From Caldinitratiruptor microaerophilus (lineage in GTDB: Bacteria > Bacillota > Sulfobacillia > Symbiobacteriales > ZC4RG38): DNA of 64,000 bases. Under the pieces are notes generated by a model, which did not search any database, was not told where the DNA came from, and worked only from the letters and a program-made list of their open reading frames with translations. Each line of letters starts with the position of its first letter. Position 1 is the first letter of the stretch. Shown here piece by piece: positions 1 through 9,303 of this stretch. Location of the stretch: contig NZ_AP025628.1 of NCBI RefSeq assembly GCF_025999835.1, forward strand, positions 1,860,001 to 1,924,000, read 5' to 3'. The translations under genes were made by a program, and so were the position numbers.

Positions 1-726
1 CTGCTCGATCAGGCGGCCGGCGTGATCGCCCGGCGGATTCTTGAATATGCTTCCGGCGTTCGGCACCCCCGTTGGCTGGGTGGCCCGCCGGTGCTCCAGG
101 TACCGCCGCACCCGCTCCATGAGAGCGGCCGGATCGGCCGGCTCGAGCCGCATCTCCACCTCGGTGACGATGGCGCCGGTGTCGATGAGGCAGGACGTCC
201 GGTAGCCGAAGCCGAGGGCCGCCGGCTCCAGGACCTCCTCCCGGCCGTCGCGCCACATCACCCGGGCAGCGGTGACCACCTGGCTGAGGTCGCCGCCGTG
301 GGCGCCGGCGTTGATCACGAGGCCGGCTCCGACCGTCCCGGGGATGGCACAGGCGAACTCCAGTCCGCCGAGTCCCCGGCGGGCACACTCGAGCGCCAGG
401 CGAGGGAGGCTGTGGCCCCCGCCGGCCACCACGCGGTCGCCGTACAGGCGCCGGCGGGCGAGGTCCCCCCCCAGGACCACCACCACGCCGGGCACGCCCT
501 CGTCCGCGACCAGGAGGTTCGAGCCGTTGCCCAGAACCCGGAGCGGCAAGGACTCCTCCCGGGCGACGGACAGGAGGGCGGAGAGCTCCGCGGGGCTCTC
601 GACGGTGACGAAGAATTCGGCCGGACCGCCGATCCGGAACGTCGTGTGGCGCTGAAGCGGCTCCCCCTCCCGGAGGCGGCCCGGGTTGCGTAATAGCCTA
701 CGAATGCGTTCCGCGATGCGTGCCAT
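1..726 (-). CDS. murB: UDP-N-acetylenolpyruvoylglucosamine reductase (MurB), 3' end cut by the window
   Basis: FAD-dependent enzyme that reduces UDP-GlcNAc-enolpyruvate to UDP-MurNAc in the cytoplasm. Read on the minus strand from ATG at 726, the protein has the FAD-binding stretch LGNGSNLLVAD, then IPGTVGAGLVINAGAHGG, then the C-terminal GSIFKNPPGDHAGRLIEQ block with the catalytic Ser, after which the window ends. About 242 residues are present; roughly the last 50-60 are missing. It is in the same frame as murG and begins 39 bases after the murG stop; a GGGAGG lies about 12 bases before the ATG, slightly far. It is the last visible gene of the dcw operon. Placement of murB after murG is common in Bacillota. 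Confidence 0.93.
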   Translation of the reverse strand, partial: MARIAERIRRLLRNPGRLREGEPLQRHTTFRIGGPAEFFVTVESPAELSALLSVAREESLPLRVLGNGSNLLVADEGVPGVVVVLGGDLARRRLYGDRVVAGGGHSLPRLALECARRGLGGLEFACAIPGTVGAGLVINAGAHGGDLSQVVTAARVMWRDGREEVLEPAALGFGYRTSCLIDTGAIVTEVEMRLEPADPAALMERVRRYLEHRRATQPTGVPNAGSIFKNPPGDHAGRLIEQ

Positions 727-765
727 GCGCTCGTTCGCCCTCCCGCAGGCGGACCGCAGGTTAGC

Positions 766-1917
766 CTATTCGGGCGCCGGTCCGGAGGTCCGCACGCCCC
801 GACCCGCGACCTCCAGGACCCGCCGCGCGATCCGCTCCCCGGCATCCGGCATCGCCGCCGCGCGGAGGGCGCGCGCCATGCGGTCCCGGCGGGCGGGATC
901 GTCCAGCAGTTCCGTCAGCGCCCGGTACAGGCGCTCCGGGGCGAGCTCCGCCTCGCGGAACATCAGCACCCCGCCCCGCCGGGCCAGGGCCCGGGCGTTG
1001 TGCTCCTGGTGGCCGTGAGTGGCGTGCGGGAACGGGATCACGACCGCCGGCAGGCCGCGCGCGGCGATCTCGGCCATCGTGGTCGCGCCCGCGCGGGTGA
1101 CCGCCACGTCGGCTGCCGCCAGGGCCAGCGGCATCTCGTGGAGGTACGGCAGGAGCCGCAGCCGCGGCTCATCCTCCGGGGCCAGGCCCACCGAGCGGTA
1201 GAGGGCGTCGACCTCGTCCAACTGCCGGGCGCCGGTGACGTGGATGAGGTGGAATCGGGGGCGCTCCAGGAGCCGGGCAGCGACGGGCACCAGCGCCTGG
1301 TGGATCCCCCGGCCGCCCTGGCTTCCGCCGAAGGCCAGGACGACCTCCGCCCCCGCCGGCAGGCCGAGCGCCTCCCGGGCGGGCTCGCGCTGCGCTTCGA
1401 GGACGGCGCGGCGGACCGGGTTCCCGAACGCGACCAGGCGCGCGCCCGGGGGAAAGTGGCGGCGGGCCTCCGGGTAGGGGATGAAGACGACGCCGGCGAT
1501 CCGGCTGAAGAGGCGCACCGTGACTCCGGGGAAGGCGTTGCCCTCCCAGAGCGCGATGGGCACCCGCAGCATCCAGGCGGCCGCGAGCACGGGCCCGGAG
1601 ACGAACCCGCCCGTGGCCAGCACGGCGTGGGGCCGGAAGCGGCGCACGTGGCCCAGGGCCTGGAGGGTCCCCAGGCCTGTCCGCCACAGGCCCCGGAGAC
1701 GGCCCCGGAGGCCGATGCCCACGAGGGCCCCCGCGGACACGCCGGCGAACGGGAGCCCGGCCCGGCGAACGAGGTCCGCCTCCAGCCCCCTCTCCGATCC
1801 GACGTAGAGGAACTCCGCCTCCGGCTCGAGCCGGCGGATCTCGTCGGCGATGGTGAGCGCCGGGTAGATGTGCCCGCCTGTCCCACCGCCGGTCAGGAGA
1901 ATGCGTACGGACGACAA
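766..1917 (-). CDS. murG: UDP-GlcNAc:undecaprenyl-pyrophosphoryl-MurNAc-pentapeptide transferase (MurG)
   Basis: Adds GlcNAc to lipid I to make lipid II on the inner face of the membrane. The N-terminus has the family signature LLTGGGTGGHIYPAL, the C-terminal Rossmann half has FGGSQGGRGIH and the UDP-binding stretch TRAGATTMAEIAARGLP followed by HGHQEHNA. Length 383 residues fits the family. The reading frame is open far upstream in the shadow of ftsW; I place the start at TTG 1917 because GGAGG (1923-1927) lies five bases upstream and no ATG or GTG is suitably placed. The gene starts 11 bases after the ftsW stop, so its ribosome site abuts the end of ftsW and the two are probably translationally coupled. 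Confidence 0.95.
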   Translation of the reverse strand: MSSVRILLTGGGTGGHIYPALTIADEIRRLEPEAEFLYVGSERGLEADLVRRAGLPFAGVSAGALVGIGLRGRLRGLWRTGLGTLQALGHVRRFRPHAVLATGGFVSGPVLAAAWMLRVPIALWEGNAFPGVTVRLFSRIAGVVFIPYPEARRHFPPGARLVAFGNPVRRAVLEAQREPAREALGLPAGAEVVLAFGGSQGGRGIHQALVPVAARLLERPRFHLIHVTGARQLDEVDALYRSVGLAPEDEPRLRLLPYLHEMPLALAAADVAVTRAGATTMAEIAARGLPAVVIPFPHATHGHQEHNARALARRGGVLMFREAELAPERLYRALTELLDDPARRDRMARALRAAAMPDAGERIARRVLEVAGRGVRTSGPAPE

Positions 1918-1928
1918 TGTTGCCTCCG

Positions 1929-3029
1929 CTAGCGGACGGTGTATCGCGAAACCCCGAGCAGGATCCCCACCCCGGCGAGCGTCACCACCAGGGCGGATCC
2001 CCCGTAGCTGAGGAGGGGCAGGGGGATCCCGGTCGCGGGGATCGACGCGGTCACGACGGCCACGTTGATGATCGCCTGAAGGGTGATCATGCTCGTGACG
2101 CCCGTGGCCAGCAGGCAGGAGAACCGGTCCGGGGCCGAGGCGGCGATCCGGAGGCCCCGCCAGGCGAACAGCAGGAACAGCAGGATGACCAGGAGGCTGC
2201 CGAGAAACCCCAGCTCCTCGCCGATGATCGCGAAGATGTAGTCCGTGTGGGGTTCCGGCAGGTACCAGTACTTCTGCCGGCTGCGACCGAGGCCGACCCC
2301 GAAGAGGTGCCCGGAGCCCAGGGCGTACAGGCCCTGCAGCACCTGCCAGCTCTCCTTCAGGGGGTCGCGCGCGGGGTTGAGCCAGTTGAGGATGCGCGCC
2401 CGGCGGTAGTCGGCGCTGAAGGCGTAGTACGTGGCGGCCGCCGCCCCGGCGGCGAGGAGGCTTCCCAGGTGGAGGGGGCGAGCGCCGGCCGCGAAGAGCA
2501 TGACGTAGACGGTCGCCGCGATCGAGATGGCCGTGCCCAGGTCGGGCTCGAGCATGATGAGGACGAACACGACCCCCAGGATCGCCCCGGGGAGCAAGAG
2601 CTCGCGCAGGCTCTGCAGCCGCCCGACGCGCGCCAGGTAGTCGGCCATGAAGACCACGATGGCGAACTTCATGAACTCGGAGGGCTGGAAGGCCAGCGGC
2701 CCGACGCCGATCCAGCGCCGCACGTCGCCGCGACCCATGCCCACGCCCGGGATGAGCACCACCACCAGCAGGGCGATGCCCACCAGCAGGACGATCCGGG
2801 ACCAGCGGGCCCAGTGCCAGTAGTCGACCCGGGCCACCAGCCACATGACCGCCAGGCCGCCGATGGCGAAGAGGCTCTGTCGCTTCAGGTAGTTGAACGG
2901 GTCGCCCAGGTCGGCGGCGGCGCGGGCCACGCTGGCGCTGAAGACCATCACGATGCCGAGGAGGAGAAGCGCCCCCACCGCGAGGACGAGGCCGGCGTCC
3001 ACATCCCGGCGCTGCCTTTCGATGATCAA
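1929..3029 (-). CDS. ftsW: SEDS peptidoglycan glycosyltransferase FtsW/SpoVE
   Basis: Polytopic SEDS-family polymerase that uses lipid II to build septal glycan strands together with a class B PBP. The 366 residues show about ten hydrophobic segments, the early MVFSAS motif, a VDYWHWARWS loop and the C-terminal GIPLPLLSYGGSALV motif diagnostic of FtsW/RodA/SpoVE. It lies between mraY (22 bases upstream) and murG, the usual ftsW/spoVE slot, which argues against RodA. In spore formers this position can hold SpoVE, used for cortex synthesis; sequence alone does not decide between the two. The protein lacks the long cytoplasmic tail seen in some FtsW. Confidence 0.93.
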   Translation of the reverse strand: MIIERQRRDVDAGLVLAVGALLLLGIVMVFSASVARAAADLGDPFNYLKRQSLFAIGGLAVMWLVARVDYWHWARWSRIVLLVGIALLVVVLIPGVGMGRGDVRRWIGVGPLAFQPSEFMKFAIVVFMADYLARVGRLQSLRELLLPGAILGVVFVLIMLEPDLGTAISIAATVYVMLFAAGARPLHLGSLLAAGAAAATYYAFSADYRRARILNWLNPARDPLKESWQVLQGLYALGSGHLFGVGLGRSRQKYWYLPEPHTDYIFAIIGEELGFLGSLLVILLFLLFAWRGLRIAASAPDRFSCLLATGVTSMITLQAIINVAVVTASIPATGIPLPLLSYGGSALVVTLAGVGILLGVSRYTVR

Positions 3030-3051
3030 GCGGCCACCGCCTCCCGCCCCG

Positions 3052-4035
3052 TCACAGCATGGCTCCCAGCCCGATCCAGGCGAGGGCCACCCCCACCACC
3101 GAGGCGAGCCAGAGCCGCCGGACCACCGCCGGCTCGGGCCAGCCCACGAGCTCGAAGTGGTGGTGCAGGGGGCTCATCCGGAGGATACGCTTGCCGGTGA
3201 GGCGGAATGAGGCGACCTGCAGGATCACGGAGAGGGTCTCCACGACGTACAGGACGCCGGCCACCGGCAGGAGGAGCTCCGTCCGGGTCAGGACTGCCAG
3301 GGCAGCCAGGGCGCCGCCCAGGAACAGGGAGCCGACGTCCCCCATGAACACCCTGGCCGGGTGGCGGTTGTAATAGAGGAAGGCCAGGCTCCCGGCGGCC
3401 ACGGCGGCCGAGAGGATGGCCAGGCCCCCCTGGCCGCGGAGCAGGGCCACGACGGTGTAGAACCCGAAGACGGCCACGGCGCTCCCGGCGAGCAGGCCGT
3501 CGGCCCCGTCGGTCAGGTTCACCGCGTTGCCGGTGCCCACCACCACCAGCACGATCAGGAGGTAGTACCAGTTCCCCAGGGGAAGGGTGGTCCCCGTGAA
3601 GGGCACCCGCACGTCCGTGCCGAGGCCCAGGAGGTCCGCGGCCGCCCAGGCAAGGCCGGCGGCCAGCAGCACCTGGCCCACGAGCTTCTCCCGGGCCTTC
3701 AGGCCCAGGGGCCGGCGCAGGACCACCTTCAGGTAGTCGTCGGCCAGGCCGATGAGCCCGTGCCCCACCGCCACGGCCAGCGCGATCAGGACAGGGGCCA
3801 GGTGGCGCGGCTCCCGGGGCGCCAGGGCAAGGGTGAACAGGACGGCGGGGATCGCGAAGATGAGTCCGCCCATGACCGGGGTCCCGGCCTTCGCCAGGTG
3901 GGTCCGGGGCCCCTCCGCCCGCACGACCTGCCCCGCCTTGCGCCGCCGGAGAAGCGGGATGAGGACCTGTCCCGTGAGGAGCGCCAGGAGATAGGTGCCG
4001 GCGAGCGCCACCAGGAGGCGGGTGGAGAGGGTCAT
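3052..4035 (-). CDS. mraY: Phospho-MurNAc-pentapeptide translocase (MraY)
   Basis: Integral membrane enzyme that transfers phospho-MurNAc-pentapeptide to undecaprenyl phosphate to form lipid I. Visible family motifs are LADDYLK (catalytic Asp pair), GTGNAVNLTDGADGLL, a Mg-binding GDVGS and the histidine-rich loop SPLHHHFELVGWPE near the C-terminus. Length 327 is typical. The ATG overlaps the murF stop by four bases (ATGA), so translation is coupled. The next gene downstream is ftsW, only 22 bases away: murD, normally located between mraY and ftsW, is absent here. Confidence 0.96.
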   Translation of the reverse strand: MTLSTRLLVALAGTYLLALLTGQVLIPLLRRRKAGQVVRAEGPRTHLAKAGTPVMGGLIFAIPAVLFTLALAPREPRHLAPVLIALAVAVGHGLIGLADDYLKVVLRRPLGLKAREKLVGQVLLAAGLAWAAADLLGLGTDVRVPFTGTTLPLGNWYYLLIVLVVVGTGNAVNLTDGADGLLAGSAVAVFGFYTVVALLRGQGGLAILSAAVAAGSLAFLYYNRHPARVFMGDVGSLFLGGALAALAVLTRTELLLPVAGVLYVVETLSVILQVASFRLTGKRILRMSPLHHHFELVGWPEPAVVRRLWLASVVGVALAWIGLGAML

Positions 4036-5516
4036 GCCGCCGACCCCCCCGGCCCGGGCCCCCCGAACAGGAGCCGCAGGCGCTCCACGAACTCCTCCAT
4101 GCGCATCCCCCTCGAGCCCTTCACCAGCACGGTGTCGCCCGGTTGCACCAGGCCGGCCAGGGCCGCCAGGGCCGCCTGCCGGTCAACGAAGTGGTGCACC
4201 TCGGCGAGCCCTGCCTCCCGGGCCCCTTCGGCATATCCCCGGGCGAGCTCGCCCACCGCCACGAGCACGTCGGCGGCGGCCGCCGCCGCCTGCCCCACCT
4301 CCCGGTGAGCCGCGGCGGCCAGGGCGCCGAGCTCGAACATGTCGCCCAGGATGGCCGTCCGGCGGCCCTGCCCGGACCGGGCGAGCACCGCCAGGGCGGC
4401 CTTCACCGACGCCGGGGATGCGTTGTACGTGTCGTCGAGGATCCGGACGCCACCGGTCTCGACGAGCCGCATGCGGAACTCGCCCGGGTCGACGGTGGAA
4501 AGGCCCTCCGCCGCCTCTTCCAGGCTGAGGCCCATCACGAGGCCGGCCGCCAGCGCCGCCAGGGCGTCGAGGGCCACGTGCTCGCCGGGCACGGGGAGGT
4601 AGACCTGGGCCTGCCCGGCGTGGGAGCGCACCCGGAGCCGCTGCGCGCCCAACCCGCCGGGCGGGGGCGGCGCGGGTTCCGCCCCCTCCAGGGCGACGAA
4701 CTCCGTGCCCCGGGCGACCTTGCCGTAGTACACCACCCGTCGCGGGTGGGCCGCGGCCATCGCCGCCACCCGGGGGTCGTCCCCGTTCAGGATGGCCACC
4801 CCGTCCGCGGGGAGGGCCTGGACCAGCTCGGCCTTCGCCCGGGCGATGTTCTCGATGGTCCCCAGCAGCTCGAGGTGCACCGGCGCCACGCAGGTGACCA
4901 CGCCCACCTCCGGGCGGGCAATGCTGGCCAGGTAGGCGATCTGGCCGGGGCCCCGCATGGCCATCTCCAGCACGGCCGCCCCGTGCTCGGGGCCCAGCCC
5001 GTTCAGGATCGCCAGCGGCAGCCCCACCTCCGAGTTGAGGTTGCCCGGGTTGCGGAGAGTCCGGTAGCGGCGGGAGAGGACGGCCCACACGAGATCCTTC
5101 GTCGTGGTCTTGCCCACGCTGCCCGTCACGGCCGCCACGCGGACCGGGAACTGCTGGCGGTGCCGGGCCGCCGCGGACCCGAGCGCGAGGAGCGGGTCCG
5201 GCACGCGGATGAGGGCCATCCCCGGCGGCACCCCAGGCACGTCCCGCGCCACCAGGGCGCAGGCGGCGCCGGCCGCCGCGGCGGCGGGAACGTGGAGATG
5301 GCCGTCGGTGCGCGCCCCCGGCAGGGCCACGAAGCAGTCGCCCGGCTGCACCTGGCGGCTGTCATGCCGGAAGCCGGCTACCGGCGCGCCGGGGTCGCCC
5401 CGCAGCACCTCGCCTCCGACCCACCCGGCGATCTGCCCCACCGTCCACCGGGGGCTCGCCGGGGCGGGCCCGGGTGCCGCCGGGTCGCCGCCCACGGGCC
5501 CTCTCGGGGGGATCAC
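4032..5516 (-). CDS. murF: UDP-MurNAc-tripeptide:D-alanyl-D-alanine ligase (MurF)
   Basis: ATP-dependent Mur ligase that attaches D-Ala-D-Ala to UDP-MurNAc-tripeptide. The protein has the N-terminal MurF substrate domain (WTVGQIAGWVGGEV, DSRQVQPGDCFVAL), the P-loop VTGSVGKTTTKDL, the central EMAMRGPGQIAYL and the C-terminal DTYNASPASVKAAL with the usual MurF spacing. The frame is open far upstream under murE. I place the start at GTG 5516, which overlaps the murE stop by four bases (GTGA); GTG 5495 with an upstream GAGAGG is a realistic alternative. About 494 residues. The stop overlaps the mraY start, giving a tightly coupled murE-murF-mraY series. Confidence 0.93.
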   Translation of the reverse strand: MIPPRGPVGGDPAAPGPAPASPRWTVGQIAGWVGGEVLRGDPGAPVAGFRHDSRQVQPGDCFVALPGARTDGHLHVPAAAAAGAACALVARDVPGVPPGMALIRVPDPLLALGSAAARHRQQFPVRVAAVTGSVGKTTTKDLVWAVLSRRYRTLRNPGNLNSEVGLPLAILNGLGPEHGAAVLEMAMRGPGQIAYLASIARPEVGVVTCVAPVHLELLGTIENIARAKAELVQALPADGVAILNGDDPRVAAMAAAHPRRVVYYGKVARGTEFVALEGAEPAPPPPGGLGAQRLRVRSHAGQAQVYLPVPGEHVALDALAALAAGLVMGLSLEEAAEGLSTVDPGEFRMRLVETGGVRILDDTYNASPASVKAALAVLARSGQGRRTAILGDMFELGALAAAAHREVGQAAAAAADVLVAVGELARGYAEGAREAGLAEVHHFVDRQAALAALAGLVQPGDTVLVKGSRGMRMEEFVERLRLLFGGPGPGGSAA

Positions 5517-7003
5517 GCCGAACGCCCGGCCAGGCGCGCCTGGATCGCCCGGCGGGCTACCTCCCGGTCGTCGAAGGGGATCCGCCGGTCGCCGACGATC
5601 TGGTACGTCTCGTGTCCCTTCCCCGCGATGACGACCACGTCGCCGGGCCGGGCGATCTCCACCGCCCGGGCGATGGCCTCGGTGCGGTCGACCCGCACCT
5701 CGTGCCGGTCGCCCGCCGGGGCCACCTCCAGGAAGCCCTGCTCGACCTGGCGGACGATGGACTCCGGATCCTCCGTGCGCGGATTGTCGGAGGTGATCAC
5801 GGCGTAGTCGGCCAGCCGCGCGGCGATGCGCCCCATGGGGGCCCGCTTGGTGGGGTCGCGGTCCCCGCCCGCCCCGAACACCACGATGACGCGGCCGCGC
5901 GCGAACGCGCGCACGGCCCGGAGGACGTTCTCGAGCCCATCCGGCGTGTGGGCGTAGTCCACGAACACGCCGAAGGGCTGGCCGGCACGCACCGCCTCCA
6001 TGCGGCCGTCGACGCCGCCGGTCGCCTCGAGGGCCCCCTGGATCACGTCGAGCGGGATGCCCTCGACCACGGCGGTGGCCGCGGCGGCGAGGGAGTTGTA
6101 CACGTTGAAGAGCCCCGTGAACTGCAGGTGCAGGCGGGCGCTCCCGCCCGGCGTCACGAGGGTGTAGGCGGCGCCCTCCGGCTCGATCCGGATGTCCTCG
6201 GCCCGGACGTCCGCCCGCTCGCGCACGCCGTAGGTCAGCACCGGCACCCGGCACAGGGAGCGGTAATACGCCGAGGCCGGGTCGTCGGCACCCAGGACGG
6301 CCGCCTTCGGGCCGGGCTTGACGCCCTCGCCCAGGCGGCGGAACAGGATCCCCTTGGCCTCCCGGTAGGCGTCCATGTCGCCGTGGAAGTCCAGGTGGTC
6401 CTGGGTGAGGTTGGTGAAGACGCCGATGTCGAACTCGAGCTCGTCCGTGCGGTGCAGCGCCAGGGCGTGGGAGGAGACCTCCATCACCGCATGGTGCGCC
6501 CCGGCGTCCACCATCCGGGCCAGAAGCGCCTGCAGTTCCGGCGCCTCGGGCGTGGTGTGCACCACCGGCAGCGCCTCGTCCACCACCCAGTTCCGCACGG
6601 TGCCGATCAGGCCGGTCGGGTGGCCGGCCGCCTTCAGGATGGCCCGGATCAGGTGCGTGGTGGTGGTCTTGCCGTTCGTCCCCGTCACGCCGATGACCCG
6701 CAGGCGGCGGGAGGGGTGCCCGTGGAACCGGGCGGCGATCGCCGCCAGCGCCCGCCGGCTCGACGGCACCTCGAGCACGGCCACCCCCGCGGGCGCCGGG
6801 ACCGCCCGCTCGACCACCACGAGCGCGGCGCCGCGGGCCGCCGCCTCGCCCACGAAGTCGTGACCGTCGGCCCGCAGACCGCGGATGGCGACGAAGGCCG
6901 CCCCCGGCGTCACCTGCCGCGAGTCGGCGGTCACGCCCGTGACCTCCCGTGCGGGGTCGCCCTGCACGAGCCTGCCGAGATCCGCAACGTCCCCTACTTT
7001 CAC
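5513..7003 (-). CDS. murE: UDP-MurNAc-L-Ala-D-Glu:meso-diaminopimelate ligase (MurE)
   Basis: Adds the third peptide residue to UDP-MurNAc-dipeptide. P-loop GVTGTNGKTTTTHLI, the YREAKGILF motif carrying the carbamylated Lys, and the amino-acid selectivity motif SDNPRTEDP are all visible; DNPR is the meso-DAP signature, so the organism probably makes DAP-type peptidoglycan. The frame continues upstream to 7054, but GTG at 7003 follows a strong GGAGGGG (7009-7015) at five bases and gives the expected 496-residue length with the family N-terminus KVGDVADL. It is separated from the PBP gene upstream by about 130 bases. Confidence 0.95.
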   Translation of the reverse strand: MKVGDVADLGRLVQGDPAREVTGVTADSRQVTPGAAFVAIRGLRADGHDFVGEAAARGAALVVVERAVPAPAGVAVLEVPSSRRALAAIAARFHGHPSRRLRVIGVTGTNGKTTTTHLIRAILKAAGHPTGLIGTVRNWVVDEALPVVHTTPEAPELQALLARMVDAGAHHAVMEVSSHALALHRTDELEFDIGVFTNLTQDHLDFHGDMDAYREAKGILFRRLGEGVKPGPKAAVLGADDPASAYYRSLCRVPVLTYGVRERADVRAEDIRIEPEGAAYTLVTPGGSARLHLQFTGLFNVYNSLAAAATAVVEGIPLDVIQGALEATGGVDGRMEAVRAGQPFGVFVDYAHTPDGLENVLRAVRAFARGRVIVVFGAGGDRDPTKRAPMGRIAARLADYAVITSDNPRTEDPESIVRQVEQGFLEVAPAGDRHEVRVDRTEAIARAVEIARPGDVVVIAGKGHETYQIVGDRRIPFDDREVARRAIQARLAGRSA

Positions 7004-7134
7004 GCGCGCCCCTCCATGTTCCGGTTCCGCGCCGGAGGCACCCGGACGCCCCAACCTATTTTACAGTTCTGCCCTCCGCGCGGTAGGCGCATAACGCGCC
7101 CGTCAAAAGGAAAACGGGGCGAGGTGCAAACCCG
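7004..7134. other. Gap between PBP and murE
   Basis: This is the only sizeable break inside the dcw cluster. It carries the murE ribosome site, a short perfect hairpin (GGCGC, five-base loop, GCGCC at 7086-7100) and AT-rich patches, including a TAAAAT-like hexamer on the minus strand near 7060. It could hold a secondary promoter for murE onward, but I see no convincing -35 element at proper spacing. Confidence 0.35.
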
Positions 7135-9285
7135 TTACGTCGACGGACGGGACGCCGGGCCCGGCCCGGGTGCCGAGACCCGCGCGGGACCCGCAGGGGG
7201 TTCGAGCCAGATCCGGATTCTCGCCCGGCGGGGCACCGCGCTCCCCGCCGCCGGCTCCTGGCGCACCACGGTGCCGCTGCCCTCGGCGGTCACGTAGAGC
7301 TCCATGCCTGCCAGGAGGTCGGCCGCCTCCCGCAGGGTGCGGCCGCGGAGGTCCGGCACCCGGACCTCCCCGTCCCCGGGCGGCGGCAGCTCCGGCTCGG
7401 CGCGGGCCCGGAGGACGGTCCCCCGCGTCACGAGGGCGCCGGCCGGAGGGAACTGCCCGGTGACCAGGGCTCCGGAACCTTCCAGCAGGATGCCGAACCC
7501 GGCTTCGCCGGCCACCTTGCGGGCTTCTTCCGGTGACAGGTTGACGAGGTTGGGGACGGGGACGGGTGGAGAGGCCTCGGGGCCGCCCGGCGCGCGCTGG
7601 GGCGGGATGCTCAGGTAGCGCAGGATGTCGCCGATGATCTGGCTGAACACCGGCGCCGCCACCTGGCCGCCGTAGGTGAGACCCTCCGGCTCGTCGATCA
7701 TCACGAGCACGGAGACCTGGGGGTCCGGTACCGGCGCGAAGCCGGCGAACGAGGCGATGTAGCGGTCGAGCTTGCGCCCGCCCTCGAACTTCTCGGCCGT
7801 GCCGGTCTTCCCGGCCACGTTGTAGCCGGGCACGGCGGCCTGCCGGCCGGTGCCGTTCGTGACGACCTCCACCATGAGGCGCTGCACTTCCCGCGCGGTC
7901 TCCGGGGAGAGGATCTGGCGGCTGGCGGGCTGGAAGACCTCCGCAACCTGCCCGTCGGGGGTGCGGAACTCCTTCAGGAGGTGCGGCTGCACCCAGCGGC
8001 CGTCATTCGCGATGGCGTTGAGGGCCGCCAGCATCTGGATCGGCGTCACGGTGAGCGTCTGCCCGAAGGCCATGATCGCCAGGTCGAGGTCCGTGGCCCG
8101 GGCGAAGGGCGGACGCTGGCCCACGGTCTCCCCCGGCAGGTCGATCCCCGTGCGGCGGGTGAGGTTGAAGGCCTCGAGCCACTTGTAGAACTTCTCCCTG
8201 CCGAGCTTTAGGCCGATCGTGGCGAACCCCACGTTGGACGAGGTCCGCATCACGTCGGCCAGGGTGCCGGCGCCGAACCCCCGGAAGTTCCAGTTGCTGA
8301 TCGTCTCCCCCATCACCGTGATCCGCCCGCTGTCGTAAAAGGGCGTGGAAAGGGTGATCACCCCCTCCTCCAGGGCGGCGGCCGCGGTGACAGGCTTGAA
8401 GATCGAGCCCGGGGAGACCGCGTCGGTGACGAGCCACATCCGCCGGGTGGCGGGGTCGGAGGCGGCGAAGTGGTTCGGGTCGTACGCCGGGCGGCTGGCC
8501 ATGGCCAGGATCCCACCCGTCTTCACGTCCATCACGATGAGGGCCGCCCGCTTGGCGTGGGTCACGTCCACGGTGCGGTCGGCGGCCTCTTCCAGAATGA
8601 CCTGCAGGGCCTTGTCCAGGGTGAGCACCATGGTGAGACCGGGCTGCGGCGGGTCGATGGATGTCTGCCCGCCCGCGATCTCGAAGCCCCTGGCGTCCAC
8701 CTCGGTGCGAACCTGTCCGTTCTTGCCCCGCAGGTACTTGTCATAGTAGAGCTCGAGGCCCTCGAGCCCCTGCATGTCGATCCCCGCGAAACCGAGCACG
8801 TGCGCGGCGAGCGTCCCCTCGGGGTAGAGCCGTCGGGCCTCCGGCTCGAGGCCGACACCCGTGAGCTCGCCGCGCTCGATCATGCCCCGCACCGCCGCCG
8901 CCTCGGCTTCCGTGGGCCGGCGCTTGATGTACTCGTAGAAGGTGTTCTTGCGCAGCCGGGCGAGGATGTCCTCCGGTTTCATGCCGAGGATCGGCGCCAG
9001 GCGGGCCGCCACCGCCTCCGGGTTCTTCACCTCACGGGGACGGGCGTAGATGGCCTCGGCCGTCACCGTCTCCGCAAGGGGCCGGCCGAGCCGGTCGACG
9101 ATCGGGCCGCGGGGCGCCCGGATCCGCATCTCCCAGGCGCGGATCTCCTCGCCCATGCGGGCCAGCTCCTCGCCCCGCACGAACTGCCAGTACGCCAGGC
9201 GTCCCGTGAGCGCCGCCATGGCGCCGCTGTAGAGGCACAGGAGGAAGACGATGCGGCGGCGCGCCCGGGCCCCTGGTCCAGGCAC
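7135..9285 (-). CDS. Class B penicillin-binding protein with two PASTA domains (FtsI/SpoVD type)
   Basis: Transpeptidase that crosslinks septal or spore-cortex peptidoglycan. One N-terminal membrane anchor (about residues 13-32), a PBP dimerisation domain containing RAPRGPIVDRLGRPLAE, then the transpeptidase domain with the three active-site motifs: SIFK (Ser nucleophile), SSN, and KTGTAEKF. The C-terminus has two PASTA repeats (about residues 565-630 and 640-700), then a Pro-rich tail. The 716 residues match SpoVD/PBP2x rather than FtsI without PASTA. It sits between ftsL and murE, where Bacillus carries pbpB and spoVD. With only one such gene here, it may serve vegetative division, sporulation, or both; this is inference. 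Confidence 0.93.
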   Translation of the reverse strand: MPGPGARARRRIVFLLCLYSGAMAALTGRLAYWQFVRGEELARMGEEIRAWEMRIRAPRGPIVDRLGRPLAETVTAEAIYARPREVKNPEAVAARLAPILGMKPEDILARLRKNTFYEYIKRRPTEAEAAAVRGMIERGELTGVGLEPEARRLYPEGTLAAHVLGFAGIDMQGLEGLELYYDKYLRGKNGQVRTEVDARGFEIAGGQTSIDPPQPGLTMVLTLDKALQVILEEAADRTVDVTHAKRAALIVMDVKTGGILAMASRPAYDPNHFAASDPATRRMWLVTDAVSPGSIFKPVTAAAALEEGVITLSTPFYDSGRITVMGETISNWNFRGFGAGTLADVMRTSSNVGFATIGLKLGREKFYKWLEAFNLTRRTGIDLPGETVGQRPPFARATDLDLAIMAFGQTLTVTPIQMLAALNAIANDGRWVQPHLLKEFRTPDGQVAEVFQPASRQILSPETAREVQRLMVEVVTNGTGRQAAVPGYNVAGKTGTAEKFEGGRKLDRYIASFAGFAPVPDPQVSVLVMIDEPEGLTYGGQVAAPVFSQIIGDILRYLSIPPQRAPGGPEASPPVPVPNLVNLSPEEARKVAGEAGFGILLEGSGALVTGQFPPAGALVTRGTVLRARAEPELPPPGDGEVRVPDLRGRTLREAADLLAGMELYVTAEGSGTVVRQEPAAGSAVPRRARIRIWLEPPAGPARVSAPGPGPASRPST

Positions 9286-9303
9286 CCCAACCCCTCCTCC
9301 GCC

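Noticed and set aside
22-693. Plus-strand 223-residue open frame at the left edge
   Set aside because: It is the antisense of murB, whose GSIFKNPP and FAD motifs are unambiguous on the minus strand.
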